From positions 62,001 through 126,000 of the forward strand of contig NZ_JAJCTH010000005.1 in assembly GCF_020594515.1 (NCBI RefSeq): a DNA stretch of 64,000 nucleotides, read 5' to 3'. The translations under genes were made by a program, and so were the position numbers. Below the pieces are notes generated by a model. The model saw only the letters and a program-made list of their open reading frames with translations, made no database searches and was not told the DNA's origin. The DNA comes from Rhodoferax sp. U2-2l. GTDB taxonomy: Bacteria; Pseudomonadota; Gammaproteobacteria; Burkholderiales; Burkholderiaceae_C. Shown piece after piece: positions 1-8,486 of the stretch (position 1 is the stretch's first letter; each line of letters begins with the position of its first letter).

Positions 1-465
1 GGCGATGGTCATGGCGGGTTGCACCGAGGCATCCGCAGTGCCACCTTCGGCACCCGTCACCTTACGCACCATCAAGCCCGGGCGTTGTGCGCCGGATGGC
101 AAACCGGCCAGAAAGTCGTGGTCCACACCGCAGTCGACCACGTTGAGCGCGATGCCGTTTTGTTTGGAGAACACACTGACGGCTGCGCCACCAGCGAGGA
201 AGTTCTCGACCATCTGCCAGCTCACCTCTTTGGGGAAGGCCGACACACCGCGTGCCACCAGACCATGGTCGGCGGCAAACACCACCATCTGGGCCTGGTC
301 CAGCACCGGGTTGTCCGTGCCCAGGATCTGGCCGATCTTGAGCGCCAGGTCTTCGATGCGGCCCAAAGAGCCCAGTGGCTTGGTTTTGTTGTTGATTTTG
401 GCCTGCAGTGTGGTGGTCAGAGCAGGCGAAGAGATGTCCGTCAGGACGGGAAGAGTGGTATTCAA
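1..465 (-). CDS. cobT: Nicotinate-nucleotide--dimethylbenzimidazole phosphoribosyltransferase, 5' part
   Basis: CobT transfers the phosphoribosyl group of nicotinate mononucleotide to 5,6-dimethylbenzimidazole, giving the alpha-ribazole phosphate of the B12 nucleotide loop. Only the first 155 codons are inside the window. The visible part has the family's KPLGSLGRIEDLA segment near residue 29 and an FAADHGLVARG segment; the catalytic Glu near the C-terminus is outside. The start chosen is TTG, because an AGGGGA ribosome site lies 6-7 bases upstream and no ATG fits the family's N-terminus. It follows a cobalamin riboswitch that separates it from cobQ, so it is probably B12-repressed independently of the upstream genes. 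cobS may follow beyond the edge (inference). Confidence 0.93.
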   Translation of the reverse strand, partial: MNTTLPVLTDISSPALTTTLQAKINNKTKPLGSLGRIEDLALKIGQILGTDNPVLDQAQMVVFAADHGLVARGVSAFPKEVSWQMVENFLAGGAAVSVFSKQNGIALNVVDCGVDHDFLAGLPSGAQRPGLMVRKVTGAEGGTADASVQPAMTIA

Positions 466-524
466 AGCAGTCCCCTGTGCGTGAATGGTGGAGGCGCTGC
501 CCGGCCTTGCAGCACCCATAACAA

Positions 525-690
525 CATCAGGCCGGTCTTCTGGCTTGGCGTCATCTGCCCCGTCACACCTTCCCGGCCTGGCAGCCAGTGGCTATTTGTG
601 AAGGGCATCAGCCTTACAGCGTTGGGCACGCGACGGATTCACACCGTCTTCCCGATTCTCCTGCAGGCCAATAGCCTGCGGGCACCTGAA
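525..690 (-). promoter_or_regulatory. Cobalamin riboswitch upstream of cobT
   Basis: Read on the minus strand, the region shows the conserved parts of an adenosylcobalamin riboswitch in order: GGTGCCCGCAGG, AATCGGGAAG, a GGTGTGAATCC loop, GTGCCCAACGCTGTAAGG, the B12 box with GCCACTGG, GGGAAGG, and a closing CAGAAGACCGGCCTG. It lies between the cobQ stop and the cobT start, so it is internal to the gene cluster and should control cobT and anything downstream. The boundaries are approximate. Confidence 0.92.
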
Positions 691-724
691 GCGCAGAATC
701 ATAGCAGCCCGCGCAGGCCTGATT

Positions 725-2233
725 TCAGCGCACCAGGCTGTCAAGCACCCCCGGCTCAAAATGGGTGTCGATGAAGTCGGCCATGCGCTCAAACACGGTT
801 TCCAGCGTCGGCACCGGGCCACTCAGACGCGCGCCAAACAACGCCTGTAACGCCGCCGGATGCTCCATCAAGCCGTGCAAATAAATGCCCAACACATTAC
901 CCGCCGCGTTTTGCCAGCCCAAGCCATCGGGCAACACCGCATGCGCCACGTCACCGGCCTGCGCCATCGCCGGGTGCTGGCTGGTCTGGCCGTGGTGGAT
1001 TTCGTAGCCGGACACCGACACACCCGCCAACGCAGCCCAGGGGTTGGCCGCAGCGCCCATTTGCTGGCCCAGCATGTGGGTGGCAAAGGTGCTGTGAGTG
1101 TGCTGCACCGTCTTGGCCATGTCGAACTGCGTCACCAGCGGCAACAGGCCCAGGCCGGGCGCATTGCCGTCGACACCGTGGGTGTCAATCAGCGCCTCAC
1201 CCAGCATTTGCAGCCCCCCACACACACCCAGCACCGCCCCACCCCGCGCGGCATGCTGGGCCACGGCAGCGTCCAGCCCTTGGGAACGTAACCAGGCCAG
1301 GTCAGCACTGGTGCTCTTGGACCCTGGCAGCACAATCCAGTCAGACGTGCTCAAGCCCGCCAGTTCGGTCGGTGAACGCACCCACTTCAGACGTAAACCG
1401 GGGATGTTTTTCAAAGGCTGGAACTCGTCCAGGTTGCTGATGCGCGGGTAAGCGATCACCGCAACCGTGAGGTTCACCGAACCTTTAGCGACCGAGCGGT
1501 CATCAAACACACCGTCTTCCTCGGGCAGGCCATGCTGCCACCACATCGGCAAGGTGGCCACCGTCGGGATGCCGGTCAGGTCTTGCAGCATCTGCGGTGC
1601 GGGCGCCAGCAGGCTGGCGTCACCGCGAAACTTGTTCAGCACAAAGCCTTTGATCAGCGCACGCTCTTCCTCAGGCAGCAGCGCCCAAGTGCCGTACAGG
1701 TGCGCAAACGCGCCGCCCCGGTCGATGTCGGTGACAAGCAGGCAGGCAGCCTGGCAGTGCAGCGCCACGCGCATGTTGACGATGTCGCTGCTCGACAAAT
1801 TGATCTCGGCGGGCGAGCCCGCGCCCTCGATCACCACCACATCGTTCTCGGCACGCAGGGCGTCCAGCGCAGCGGCAATCTGCGGCCAGACCCTGAGGCT
1901 GCGCCCGCGCCACGGCAGGGCGGTCAGTTCAGCGCTGACCTGCCCCATCAGCACCACCTGGCTGTGGGTGTCGGCCTCGGGCTTGAGCAGCAACGGGTTC
2001 ATGCGCACATCGGGCACGGCTTTAGCGGCCAGCGCCTGGAAGTATTGCGCGCTGCCAATCTCGCCCTGGCCATTTTCTGAAGCAACCACCCGCGCGTTGT
2101 TGCTCATGTTTTGCGCTTTAAAGGCTGCGACTTTCAAGCCCTGGCGTGCGTAATGGCGACACAGCGCGGTGGCGAGCCAGCTTTTGCCGGCGCCGCTGGT
2201 GGTGCCGAGCACCATGATGCATGTGGCGGTCAT
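725..2233 (-). CDS. cobQ: Cobyric acid synthase
   Basis: CobQ (CbiP) amidates the b, d, e and g side chains of adenosyl-cobyrinic acid a,c-diamide, using glutamine and ATP. The 502-residue protein opens with a P-loop-like segment (LGTTSGAGKS, about residues 8-17) and the KAQNMSNNARV stretch typical of the family. Its C-terminal class I glutamine amidotransferase domain has the nucleophilic Cys in GVCGGLQMLG and the PGSKST segment. The open frame extends further upstream, but ATG 2233 starts the conserved domain and overlaps the cobD stop in an ATGA, which suggests translational coupling. Confidence 0.96.
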   Translation of the reverse strand: MTATCIMVLGTTSGAGKSWLATALCRHYARQGLKVAAFKAQNMSNNARVVASENGQGEIGSAQYFQALAAKAVPDVRMNPLLLKPEADTHSQVVLMGQVSAELTALPWRGRSLRVWPQIAAALDALRAENDVVVIEGAGSPAEINLSSSDIVNMRVALHCQAACLLVTDIDRGGAFAHLYGTWALLPEEERALIKGFVLNKFRGDASLLAPAPQMLQDLTGIPTVATLPMWWQHGLPEEDGVFDDRSVAKGSVNLTVAVIAYPRISNLDEFQPLKNIPGLRLKWVRSPTELAGLSTSDWIVLPGSKSTSADLAWLRSQGLDAAVAQHAARGGAVLGVCGGLQMLGEALIDTHGVDGNAPGLGLLPLVTQFDMAKTVQHTHSTFATHMLGQQMGAAANPWAALAGVSVSGYEIHHGQTSQHPAMAQAGDVAHAVLPDGLGWQNAAGNVLGIYLHGLMEHPAALQALFGARLSGPVPTLETVFERMADFIDTHFEPGVLDSLVR

Positions 2234-3279
2234 GTCGATGTTTCCAAAAGGTTGTGACGCACGGCTGCGTCTTGAAGTGCCGCCGCCAGCGCATCCTGCG
2301 CCTGCGGCGCGAGCACCCCGAGGCGCCACCAGCCGGGCAGGCCGAACGAGGTGGCATCGCGCAGTTTGATGCCGTGGGTCTGGCGCAAGGTGGCCAGGTT
2401 CAAGGGTTGCGGCGGCCGGGCACAAAAATAGTTGGCTTCGCTGGGCGCGACTTGCCAGCCAGCTTGGGTCAGCAGCTCGGTCTGGCGCAGCTTCCAGGAG
2501 CGCAGCGTCTGCAGACTGTTGGCCAGCCAGTCCTGCACTGTTGGCGACACCCAGGCTTGCAACATCGCCACGCCATGTGCGCCCACGGGCCAGGACGGCG
2601 CCATCAGGTTCAGACGCTCCAAGTCAGGCCGTTCCTGAACCCCATCCTGCGCTGAGCCAAGGTCAGGCGCTATCACATACGCAGCACGAACACCCGTCAA
2701 ACCCAACGCCTTGTTGGGGGTGAACAGCTGCCATACCCGGTCAAGTTGTGCGGCGGTCAGCGATGCGGCACCGCTCAGACGCAGCGGGGCGTAGGCGCGG
2801 TCCAGCACGGTGAACCGGGCCGCTGCCAGCTGCCAGCCAGCGTGGGCCTGGCCCAGCGGGCTGGACGGCTCACACGCCCAGCACAAGGCGTCGGCCGGGT
2901 CGTCGCTGCGCTGCAAAGCCCAGGCCTGCGCGGCGCGCGCGTAATCACCGTAATGGTGGTCGGGCAAATGCACCGCGCGCACGCCTTGTTGATGCGCCCA
3001 CGCGGTGAACCGGAAGATGAATTCACTGGCGCTGCCAGCCACCAGCAGACGCTCGGGGGCCACGCCGTGAAAGGCCGCCAGCTTCTGGCGCAGGGTCGTG
3101 TAAGCCGGGTCGGGGTAACGCGTGGCATCTGCTGCCTGTACGGCCGCCAAGGCCTGCGGGCAGGGACCACAGGCGTTGCTGTTGGTCGAAAAGTCAAAGC
3201 GCGGCGCGCCCAAGGCGTCCACACCGCCATGGACCCAGGCGCCAGCAAGCGTGGCAAGTATCGGGGGTGAGGTGTTCAC
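2230..3279 (-). CDS. cobD: Threonine-phosphate decarboxylase
   Basis: This PLP-dependent fold-type I aminotransferase-like enzyme (CobD in Salmonella, CobC in Pseudomonas denitrificans) makes (R)-1-amino-2-propanol phosphate, the linker of the nucleotide loop. About 349 residues. Visible marks are DFSTNSNACGP near the N-terminus, the YPDPAYTTLR segment, and the PLP lysine in LFTPNKALGLTGVRAAY. GTG 3279 is chosen because it overlaps the cbiB stop as GTGA; the longer frame upstream lies inside cbiB. It sits between cbiB and cobQ, the usual late-B12 grouping. Confidence 0.92.
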   Translation of the reverse strand: MNTSPPILATLAGAWVHGGVDALGAPRFDFSTNSNACGPCPQALAAVQAADATRYPDPAYTTLRQKLAAFHGVAPERLLVAGSASEFIFRFTAWAHQQGVRAVHLPDHHYGDYARAAQAWALQRSDDPADALCWACEPSSPLGQAHAGWQLAAARFTVLDRAYAPLRLSGAASLTAAQLDRVWQLFTPNKALGLTGVRAAYVIAPDLGSAQDGVQERPDLERLNLMAPSWPVGAHGVAMLQAWVSPTVQDWLANSLQTLRSWKLRQTELLTQAGWQVAPSEANYFCARPPQPLNLATLRQTHGIKLRDATSFGLPGWWRLGVLAPQAQDALAAALQDAAVRHNLLETST

Positions 3280-4346
3280 GGCGTCAACCACGCTTTCAAA
3301 ACCAGCCCAACAAGCGCCAGGGGTACCAGGGCCAGAAGCGCTCTGGATGCACAAACAATCGCCTGCTGCGTGCGCGCCGCCAGCGGCTCGCCACCAGCCG
3401 GGTTGAGCACATACACGCCCGGTTTGCCGAGCCGGATGCCCAGTGCCAGCGCCATCGCCGCCATCGGCCAGCCGCTGTTGGGCGACGGGGTTTTGATGGC
3501 CTCGCGACGCAAGTCAGCCATCTTGATCCCGCCGATCAACACCAGCAGCAGCCCGGTCAGGCGCGCGGGCAGCCAGTTCAGCACGTCGTCCACCCGCGCC
3601 GCCCACTTGCCGGCCCACTCCCAGTTCTGGCCTTTGTAGACACCTTTGTAGCCCCACATGGCGTCAGCCGTGTTGGCAAAGCGGTAAGCCACCGCGCCGG
3701 GCAGGCCCAGCAGTACGAACCAGAAAATGGGCGCCACCACCGAGTCGTTGAGGTTTTCTGCCAGCGATTCGATGGCGCTTTCACGCACCTGGGCTTCGCT
3801 CAAGGTGGCGGTGTCGCGGCTCACCAGCCAGCCCAGCCGTTCGCGGCCCGCGGACAGCGACTGCTGCAAGGCCGCTTCGACCGCCTGCACTTCAGACTGG
3901 AGCATGGCCCAGGCCAACATGGGTTTGAGCAGCAAGGCCAGCAGCACGGCCGTCAGGCCGGTGGCCAACCCGTCAGCAGCCTCGCCACCAGCGATGCCTG
4001 GCCCACCCATCACACCCGCCGCCGCCCACTGCCCCGCCAACCCAAGACCTTGCTCCAACCACCAGGCGACAACGGTAAACAGCGTAACCCCCCCAACCCA
4101 GTAGAGAACGCCGAACGCAAACGATCTGTAATCTGCCGCCCCTACCGCGTCGGCCAGCGGCCCGGCAGACGGCTGCCACCGTGGCGCAGAGGTCGCAGCC
4201 CGTACCCCACGCTGCAGCCGCTGGCCCGCCCAGCCCAGGTAGTTGCCCATCCACACCACCGGGTGCAGCCGCACCGGCGGCTCGCCCCAGAGGCGGTCGA
4301 TGAGCAGGGCCAGCAGCAGGGCTGCCATGGCAACCGACAGGCTCAT
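3276..4346 (-). CDS. cbiB: Adenosylcobinamide-phosphate synthase
   Basis: CbiB (CobD in P. denitrificans nomenclature) is an integral membrane enzyme that attaches aminopropanol phosphate to adenosylcobyric acid. The 356-residue product has hydrophobic segments throughout and family landmarks: LLIDRLWGEPPVRLHPVVWMG near the N-terminus, then RDTATLSEAQVRESAIESLAENLNDS split around residues 170-200, and FANTADAMWGYK. It precedes cobD, which supplies its substrate, with a 4-base GTGA overlap. The 113 bases separating it from bioB hold a possible short GC-rich inverted repeat without a T run, so read-through from bioB is possible. Confidence 0.94.
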   Translation of the reverse strand: MSLSVAMAALLLALLIDRLWGEPPVRLHPVVWMGNYLGWAGQRLQRGVRAATSAPRWQPSAGPLADAVGAADYRSFAFGVLYWVGGVTLFTVVAWWLEQGLGLAGQWAAAGVMGGPGIAGGEAADGLATGLTAVLLALLLKPMLAWAMLQSEVQAVEAALQQSLSAGRERLGWLVSRDTATLSEAQVRESAIESLAENLNDSVVAPIFWFVLLGLPGAVAYRFANTADAMWGYKGVYKGQNWEWAGKWAARVDDVLNWLPARLTGLLLVLIGGIKMADLRREAIKTPSPNSGWPMAAMALALGIRLGKPGVYVLNPAGGEPLAARTQQAIVCASRALLALVPLALVGLVLKAWLTP

Positions 4347-4459
4347 GCCCCTGCCCCTTCACCCTGTTGCGCAGGCCACCCCGGCAACGTGGCCGTGGCC
4401 TCCACGGTGGTTGAGAAAAATGACCTGCTCACGCATCACCCCTGGCTTGCGGCACCGGC

Positions 4460-5512
4460 TCAGGCCGCAGACGGCGCACGCGCCACCGGCTCGCCCGGCT
4501 GCAGGCCCAATTTGGTCAGCAGCGCCAGATCGTCACTGCCCTCGGGGTTGTCTGTGGTCAGCAGTTTCTCGCCATAAAAAATGGAATTCGCGCCGGCCAC
4601 AAAGCACAGCGCCTGCACCGCGTCACTCATGTCATGGCGGCCTGCCGACAGGCGGACACGCGCCATGGGCATGGTGATGCGGGCCACAGCAATCACGCGC
4701 ACAAACTCCAGCGGGTCCAGGTCGGGCTGATGGGCCAGCGGCGTGCCGGCCACTTTGACCAGATGGTTGATGGGCACCGACTCGGGGTACGGGTTCAGGT
4801 TGGCCAGCTCGGCAATCAGTCCGGCGCGCTGCAGGCGCGTTTCACCCAAACCGACGATGCCCCCGCAGCACACCGACACCCCGGCCCGGCGCACCCGCGC
4901 CAGCGTGTCCAGCCGGTCCTGGTAATCACGGGTGGTGATGATGTCGCCATACAGATCAGGCGCGCTGTCGAGGTTGTGGTTGTAATAGTCCAGCCCGGCA
5001 TCGCGCAGAACGTCGACCTGGCCCTCTGCCAACATGCCCAGGGTGGCGCAGGCTTGCAGCCCGGCGGCCTTGACCTCCCTGACCATCTCGGCGACCACCT
5101 CGATATCGCGGTCTTTGGGCGCTCGCCAGGCTGCACCCATGCAAAAACGGGTCGCCCCGGCGGCCTTGGCCGCAAGCGCTGCCGTCCGCACCGCATCCAC
5201 CGCCATGAGCTTGCTGGCTGGCACGCCAGCGTCGGCATGCACCGATTGCGGGCAATAGCTGCAATCTTCGGGGCAACCGCCGGTTTTCACCGACAGCAGC
5301 GTTGCCAGTTCAACCAGATGCGGGTCAAAGTGGGCGCGGTGAACCGTCTGCGCCTGGTAGATCAGGTCCGGAAAAGGCAACGCCAGCAAAGCCAGCACCT
5401 CGTCCACCGACCACACGGGTTGACCCGAGGCGGGCCGCGCAGGATGCTCATCCAGGCAGGCGTGAAATTGCAGTGGGTGCTCGTGGGCAAGCGCATCGGG
5501 ACGATGAGACAT
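4460..5512 (-). CDS. bioB: Biotin synthase
   Basis: BioB is a radical-SAM enzyme that inserts sulfur into dethiobiotin. The 350-residue protein has the CxxxCxxC cluster motif at Cys80, Cys84 and Cys87 ([10 protein letters not shown]), and the later Cys in RFCMGAAW and [10 protein letters not shown] that bind the second [2Fe-2S] cluster. ATG 5512 is preferred over an in-frame TTG five codons upstream. No other biotin genes are nearby; it sits inside the cobalamin gene run in the same direction. The 166 bases between it and the upstream small gene contain an AT-rich patch (5530-5545) just before the start, which may be its own promoter. Confidence 0.96.
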   Translation of the reverse strand: MSHRPDALAHEHPLQFHACLDEHPARPASGQPVWSVDEVLALLALPFPDLIYQAQTVHRAHFDPHLVELATLLSVKTGGCPEDCSYCPQSVHADAGVPASKLMAVDAVRTAALAAKAAGATRFCMGAAWRAPKDRDIEVVAEMVREVKAAGLQACATLGMLAEGQVDVLRDAGLDYYNHNLDSAPDLYGDIITTRDYQDRLDTLARVRRAGVSVCCGGIVGLGETRLQRAGLIAELANLNPYPESVPINHLVKVAGTPLAHQPDLDPLEFVRVIAVARITMPMARVRLSAGRHDMSDAVQALCFVAGANSIFYGEKLLTTDNPEGSDDLALLTKLGLQPGEPVARAPSAA

Positions 5513-5678
5513 GGTGGTGGTTTCCAAAAATAGTTAAATAAAGCCGTGGTGTGGGGTGCGCGCCGTCACTTCTGAGAGCGCCTGGCGCCGCCAGCCACGC
5601 CGGGTGCTGGTGGCGCAGGGGGTTCAGGGTGGGGTGGTCGAGGTTCACGCCAAAATTCCGATCAACGGTCAGGTCAGG

Positions 5679-5918
5679 TCAACTCAACTCATCCCCGGCC
5701 TGTGCGGGGCCATCCGGCACCAAGGCCAGAAACTTTTCAAAATCTTCCCGCTTGCCCAAGGCGGCTTCGCGGCGCTGAAAGTCCAGCGTCTGAAATGACG
5801 CCATCTTCTCTGACGCGGCGCTGGCAATGAACTGGTTGACGGAGATGCCGTCCTTGCGCGCGAGTTGCTTGATGCTCTCGTGCACCGAGTTGGGCAAACG
5901 TATCGTGATGGCAGTCAT
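5679..5918 (-). CDS. Small ribbon-helix-helix (HicB/CopG-like) protein, orphan
   Basis: A 79-residue protein opening MTAITIRLPNSVHESIKQLA, then a KDGISVNQFIASA helix. This beta-strand plus two-helix pattern is that of ribbon-helix-helix DNA-binding proteins such as HicB-type antitoxins. The remainder is charged and ends in a short acidic tail. The ATG at 5918 starts the beta-strand; the open frame continues upstream without support. No toxin gene is next to it: cobO lies 91 bases upstream and bioB downstream. It could be a stand-alone repressor or an orphan antitoxin; its target is unknown. Confidence 0.75.
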   Translation of the reverse strand: MTAITIRLPNSVHESIKQLARKDGISVNQFIASAASEKMASFQTLDFQRREAALGKREDFEKFLALVPDGPAQAGDELS

Positions 5919-6009
5919 GTGCGTTTCTCCGTCAAAATTTGCAGAAATTGCGCCGGCGTCACCGCGATGACACCGACAGCCATTCCAGTTCAACACCCGA
6001 CCCGACCCA

Positions 6010-6579
6010 TCAATCCTCAATCCCCCGCTGCGCTGGCACCCCCGCTTTGAAGGCGTGTTTGATCAGCGTCATCTCGGTCACGGTGTCGGCCAGCGCGATG
6101 ATCTCGGGCGGGCAGCGGCGCCCGGTCAGCACCACATGGACATGGCTGGGGCGGGTTTTGAGCGTTTCCAAAACATCGTCCAGCGGCAACCAGCCGTAGA
6201 TCAGCGGGTAGGTGATTTCGTCCAGCGTCACCATGAAATAGTCACCGCTGAGGATGGCGGCTTTGGCCTTGAGCCAGCCGTCACGCGCCAATTGGGCGGA
6301 ATGTTCCAGGTCCTGGCTTTTCCAGCTGAAGCCGTCGCCCAGGCCTTCAATCGGAATACCGAACTGCTCAAACATGCGGTGTTCCCCAAAACGCGCCGTG
6401 GGCACTTTCATGAACTGGAAAATTTTGACCACCTTGCCGCGCCCATGCGCGCGCAGGGCCAGGCCAAAGGCGGCGGTGCTTTTGCCTTTGCCGTCGCCGG
6501 TGTTGGCGATGACCAGGCCGCGGCGTTCGCCCTCCGGTTTGTCGTAGGGTTTTTCAGAGGGAGGGGTTTCGGTTTGCAT
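6010..6579 (-). CDS. cobO: Cob(I)yrinic acid a,c-diamide adenosyltransferase
   Basis: CobO/BtuR/CobA-type corrinoid adenosyltransferase, which transfers the adenosyl group of ATP to Co(I) corrinoids. The 189 residues carry the family's P-loop GDGKGKSTAAFGLALRA near residue 28, followed by FQFMK, a GDGFSWKSQD segment, and LDEITYPLIYGWLPLDDVL around residues 120-140. It lies 54 bases after btuD, in line with a salvage role: imported corrinoids are adenosylated before entering the late pathway. The length matches the family. Confidence 0.95.
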   Translation of the reverse strand: MQTETPPSEKPYDKPEGERRGLVIANTGDGKGKSTAAFGLALRAHGRGKVVKIFQFMKVPTARFGEHRMFEQFGIPIEGLGDGFSWKSQDLEHSAQLARDGWLKAKAAILSGDYFMVTLDEITYPLIYGWLPLDDVLETLKTRPSHVHVVLTGRRCPPEIIALADTVTEMTLIKHAFKAGVPAQRGIED

Positions 6580-6633
6580 GTGACTCGATGTGGATCAGGT
6601 GAAATTGAGTTCCCAATTGGGGTCAGATCCCCA

Positions 6634-7410
6634 TTAATTGGGCAGTGCCACCCACTGGTTGGCCAGCGGGTGAATGCTGAGGCGGTGGTCAAACACGGCT
6701 TCCAGCGCGCGGTGGGTGTCGGGGTTGGCGCACGCGCCCTGGTGGGTGACGCGCCCGGCGGCCATGATGACCATCTCATCGGCGTGCAGCGCCATGCTGA
6801 TTTCATGCAACACGCTGACGACCGTGACGCCCGTTTCCAGCAGGCAGCGCACCACGCCCAACCAGTCGGCCTGGTGCGGCGGGTCCAGGTTGGCCAGCGG
6901 CTCGTCCATCAGCAGCACCTGCGCCTGCACCGCCAGGGCGCGGGCCAGCAATACCCGCTGGCGTTCGCCGCCTGAGAGCTGGCCCAGGCTGCGCTGCCGC
7001 CAGTCCCAGGCTTGGGTGGCTTTGAGGGCAATTTCTGCCGCTGCAAAGTCTTTCGGGCTGGGCGGCGCCAGCCAGGCCTGGTGCGGCAGGCGGCCCAGCA
7101 GGGCCACGTCCCACACCGTCAAGTCATCCCCCGAGGATTCGTTTTGCCCCAGCCAGGCGAGCTGCCGGGCGCGGGTGCGGTGCGGCAAACTGTGCAGGTC
7201 GTGGCCCAGCAAAGTCACTGTGCCGGCGTGTGGCAGCAGGCCCGCCAGCACTTTCAGCAACGTGGATTTGCCAGCGCCGTTGGGGCCAACGATGCTGGTC
7301 CAGCGACCCTGCGGCAAGCCCAAGGTGATGTCATGCAGGATCTCGGTATGTCCGATGCTGGCCTTGATGCCGCTTGCCTGGAGCGCGATGGAAGGTGCAG
7401 CAGGTGTCAC
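6634..7410 (-). CDS. btuD: Cobalamin ABC transporter ATP-binding protein
   Basis: ATPase of a BtuCDF-type vitamin B12 importer at the cytoplasmic face of the inner membrane. About 258 residues, with Walker A GPNGAGKST, signature LSGGERQRVLLARALA, Walker B VLLMDEPLANLD and a switch His in SVLHEIS. GTG 7410 is chosen because it overlaps the permease stop as GTGA and has a GGAGGTGG ribosome site just upstream. The flanking genes encode the matching permease and binding protein, which supports a corrinoid rather than a siderophore substrate, though iron-chelate importers share the family. Confidence 0.92.
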   Translation of the reverse strand: MTPAAPSIALQASGIKASIGHTEILHDITLGLPQGRWTSIVGPNGAGKSTLLKVLAGLLPHAGTVTLLGHDLHSLPHRTRARQLAWLGQNESSGDDLTVWDVALLGRLPHQAWLAPPSPKDFAAAEIALKATQAWDWRQRSLGQLSGGERQRVLLARALAVQAQVLLMDEPLANLDPPHQADWLGVVRCLLETGVTVVSVLHEISMALHADEMVIMAAGRVTHQGACANPDTHRALEAVFDHRLSIHPLANQWVALPN

Positions 7411-8486
7411 TGACCACCTCCGGCAAAACCACGGCTGTTGCGCCGCATCAGCCACAGCAGGTAGCCGCCACCTAGCACCGCGGTGAGCACACCCACCGGC
7501 AACTCCTGCGGCGCAATCAACCAGCGCGCCAGCGTGTCGGCGGCCATCAGCAAGGCGCCGCCCATCAGGCTGGCCAGCAGCATCAGGCGGCCATGGGTGG
7601 TTTTGATGACCGAGCGCACCAGGTGCGGCGCCGCCAGGCCCACAAAAGCGATCAGCCCGGTTTGCGCCACGGCCGTGCCGGTGGCCAGCGCCAACACACC
7701 CACCAGCGCGATGCGCAAGCTACCCAGCGGCAAGCCCAGGCTGTGCGCGGTGGCTTCGCCCAGGCTCAGGCCATCGAGCACGCGGCCCAGCAAACCACCG
7801 GCTGACACACACAACACCCACACACCGGCCATCAGCGCACAAGCGGTCCAGCCGACAAACGCGGTGGAGCCCAGCATGAAGGCCTGCATGGCCTGTAACG
7901 AGTCCGGCGAAAACAGCAGCACCAGTTGCGTGGCCGCACCCAGCACCACGCCCACCACCACACCCGCCAGCAACAGCCGCAGCGTGTGATGCACCCCTTT
8001 GGAGAGCGCCAGCGTCAACAGCACCGCGAGCACCGCGCCGACAAACGCCGCCCCCGTGAGCCCCAGGCGCACCAGCACGCTGCCTGAGAACACGCTCAGG
8101 GGTACGCCGCCATTCATCATGTTGCCGCCCAGCATGCCCGCGCCGCCACCCAGCACCGCCAGCACCAGCGCCACCCCCAGCGAGGCGCCGGACGCGCTGC
8201 CCAGCAGGTACGGATCGGCCAGCGGATTGCGAAACAAGCCCTGCGCCACGGCACCCGCCAGGCCCAGCAAGGCGCCCGCCGTCCAGGCGCCCAGGGTGCG
8301 TGGCAGGCGGATCTCGCCCACAATTTGCTGCGCCATGGCGGTGGCGGCCGGGTCAAGCTCAGGGTGCAGCAGCGGGCCAATCAGGTTCTCAAAACCGGTG
8401 CTGCCCACACACACACCCAAAGCGGTGAGTGCCAGACTCAGCAGAACCAGCGACCACACCAGAAACGGCATGCGGTGCCGTGTCAA
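7407..8486 (-). CDS. btuC: Cobalamin ABC transporter permease
   Basis: Membrane component of the FecCD/BtuC family, 359 residues with about nine or ten hydrophobic segments. Family marks include GEIRLPRTLGAWTAGALLGLAGA near residue 55 and FVGLAAPHLVRSVIKTTHGR near the C-terminus. The start given is a TTG overlapping the btuF stop; an ATG five codons further in (8471) is an equally possible start. The stop overlaps btuD. The gene order btuF-btuC-btuD with overlapping ends suggests tightly coupled expression. Confidence 0.92.
   Translation of the reverse strand: MTRHRMPFLVWSLVLLSLALTALGVCVGSTGFENLIGPLLHPELDPAATAMAQQIVGEIRLPRTLGAWTAGALLGLAGAVAQGLFRNPLADPYLLGSASGASLGVALVLAVLGGGAGMLGGNMMNGGVPLSVFSGSVLVRLGLTGAAFVGAVLAVLLTLALSKGVHHTLRLLLAGVVVGVVLGAATQLVLLFSPDSLQAMQAFMLGSTAFVGWTACALMAGVWVLCVSAGGLLGRVLDGLSLGEATAHSLGLPLGSLRIALVGVLALATGTAVAQTGLIAFVGLAAPHLVRSVIKTTHGRLMLLASLMGGALLMAADTLARWLIAPQELPVGVLTAVLGGGYLLWLMRRNSRGFAGGGQ

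Noticed and set aside
4347..4459. Terminator between bioB and cbiB
   Set aside because: A GC-rich inverted repeat is present but no T run follows, so it is not called.
5448..5648. 66-codon frame over the bioB start region
   Set aside because: It runs into bioB in another frame, has no ribosome site and no recognisable domain.
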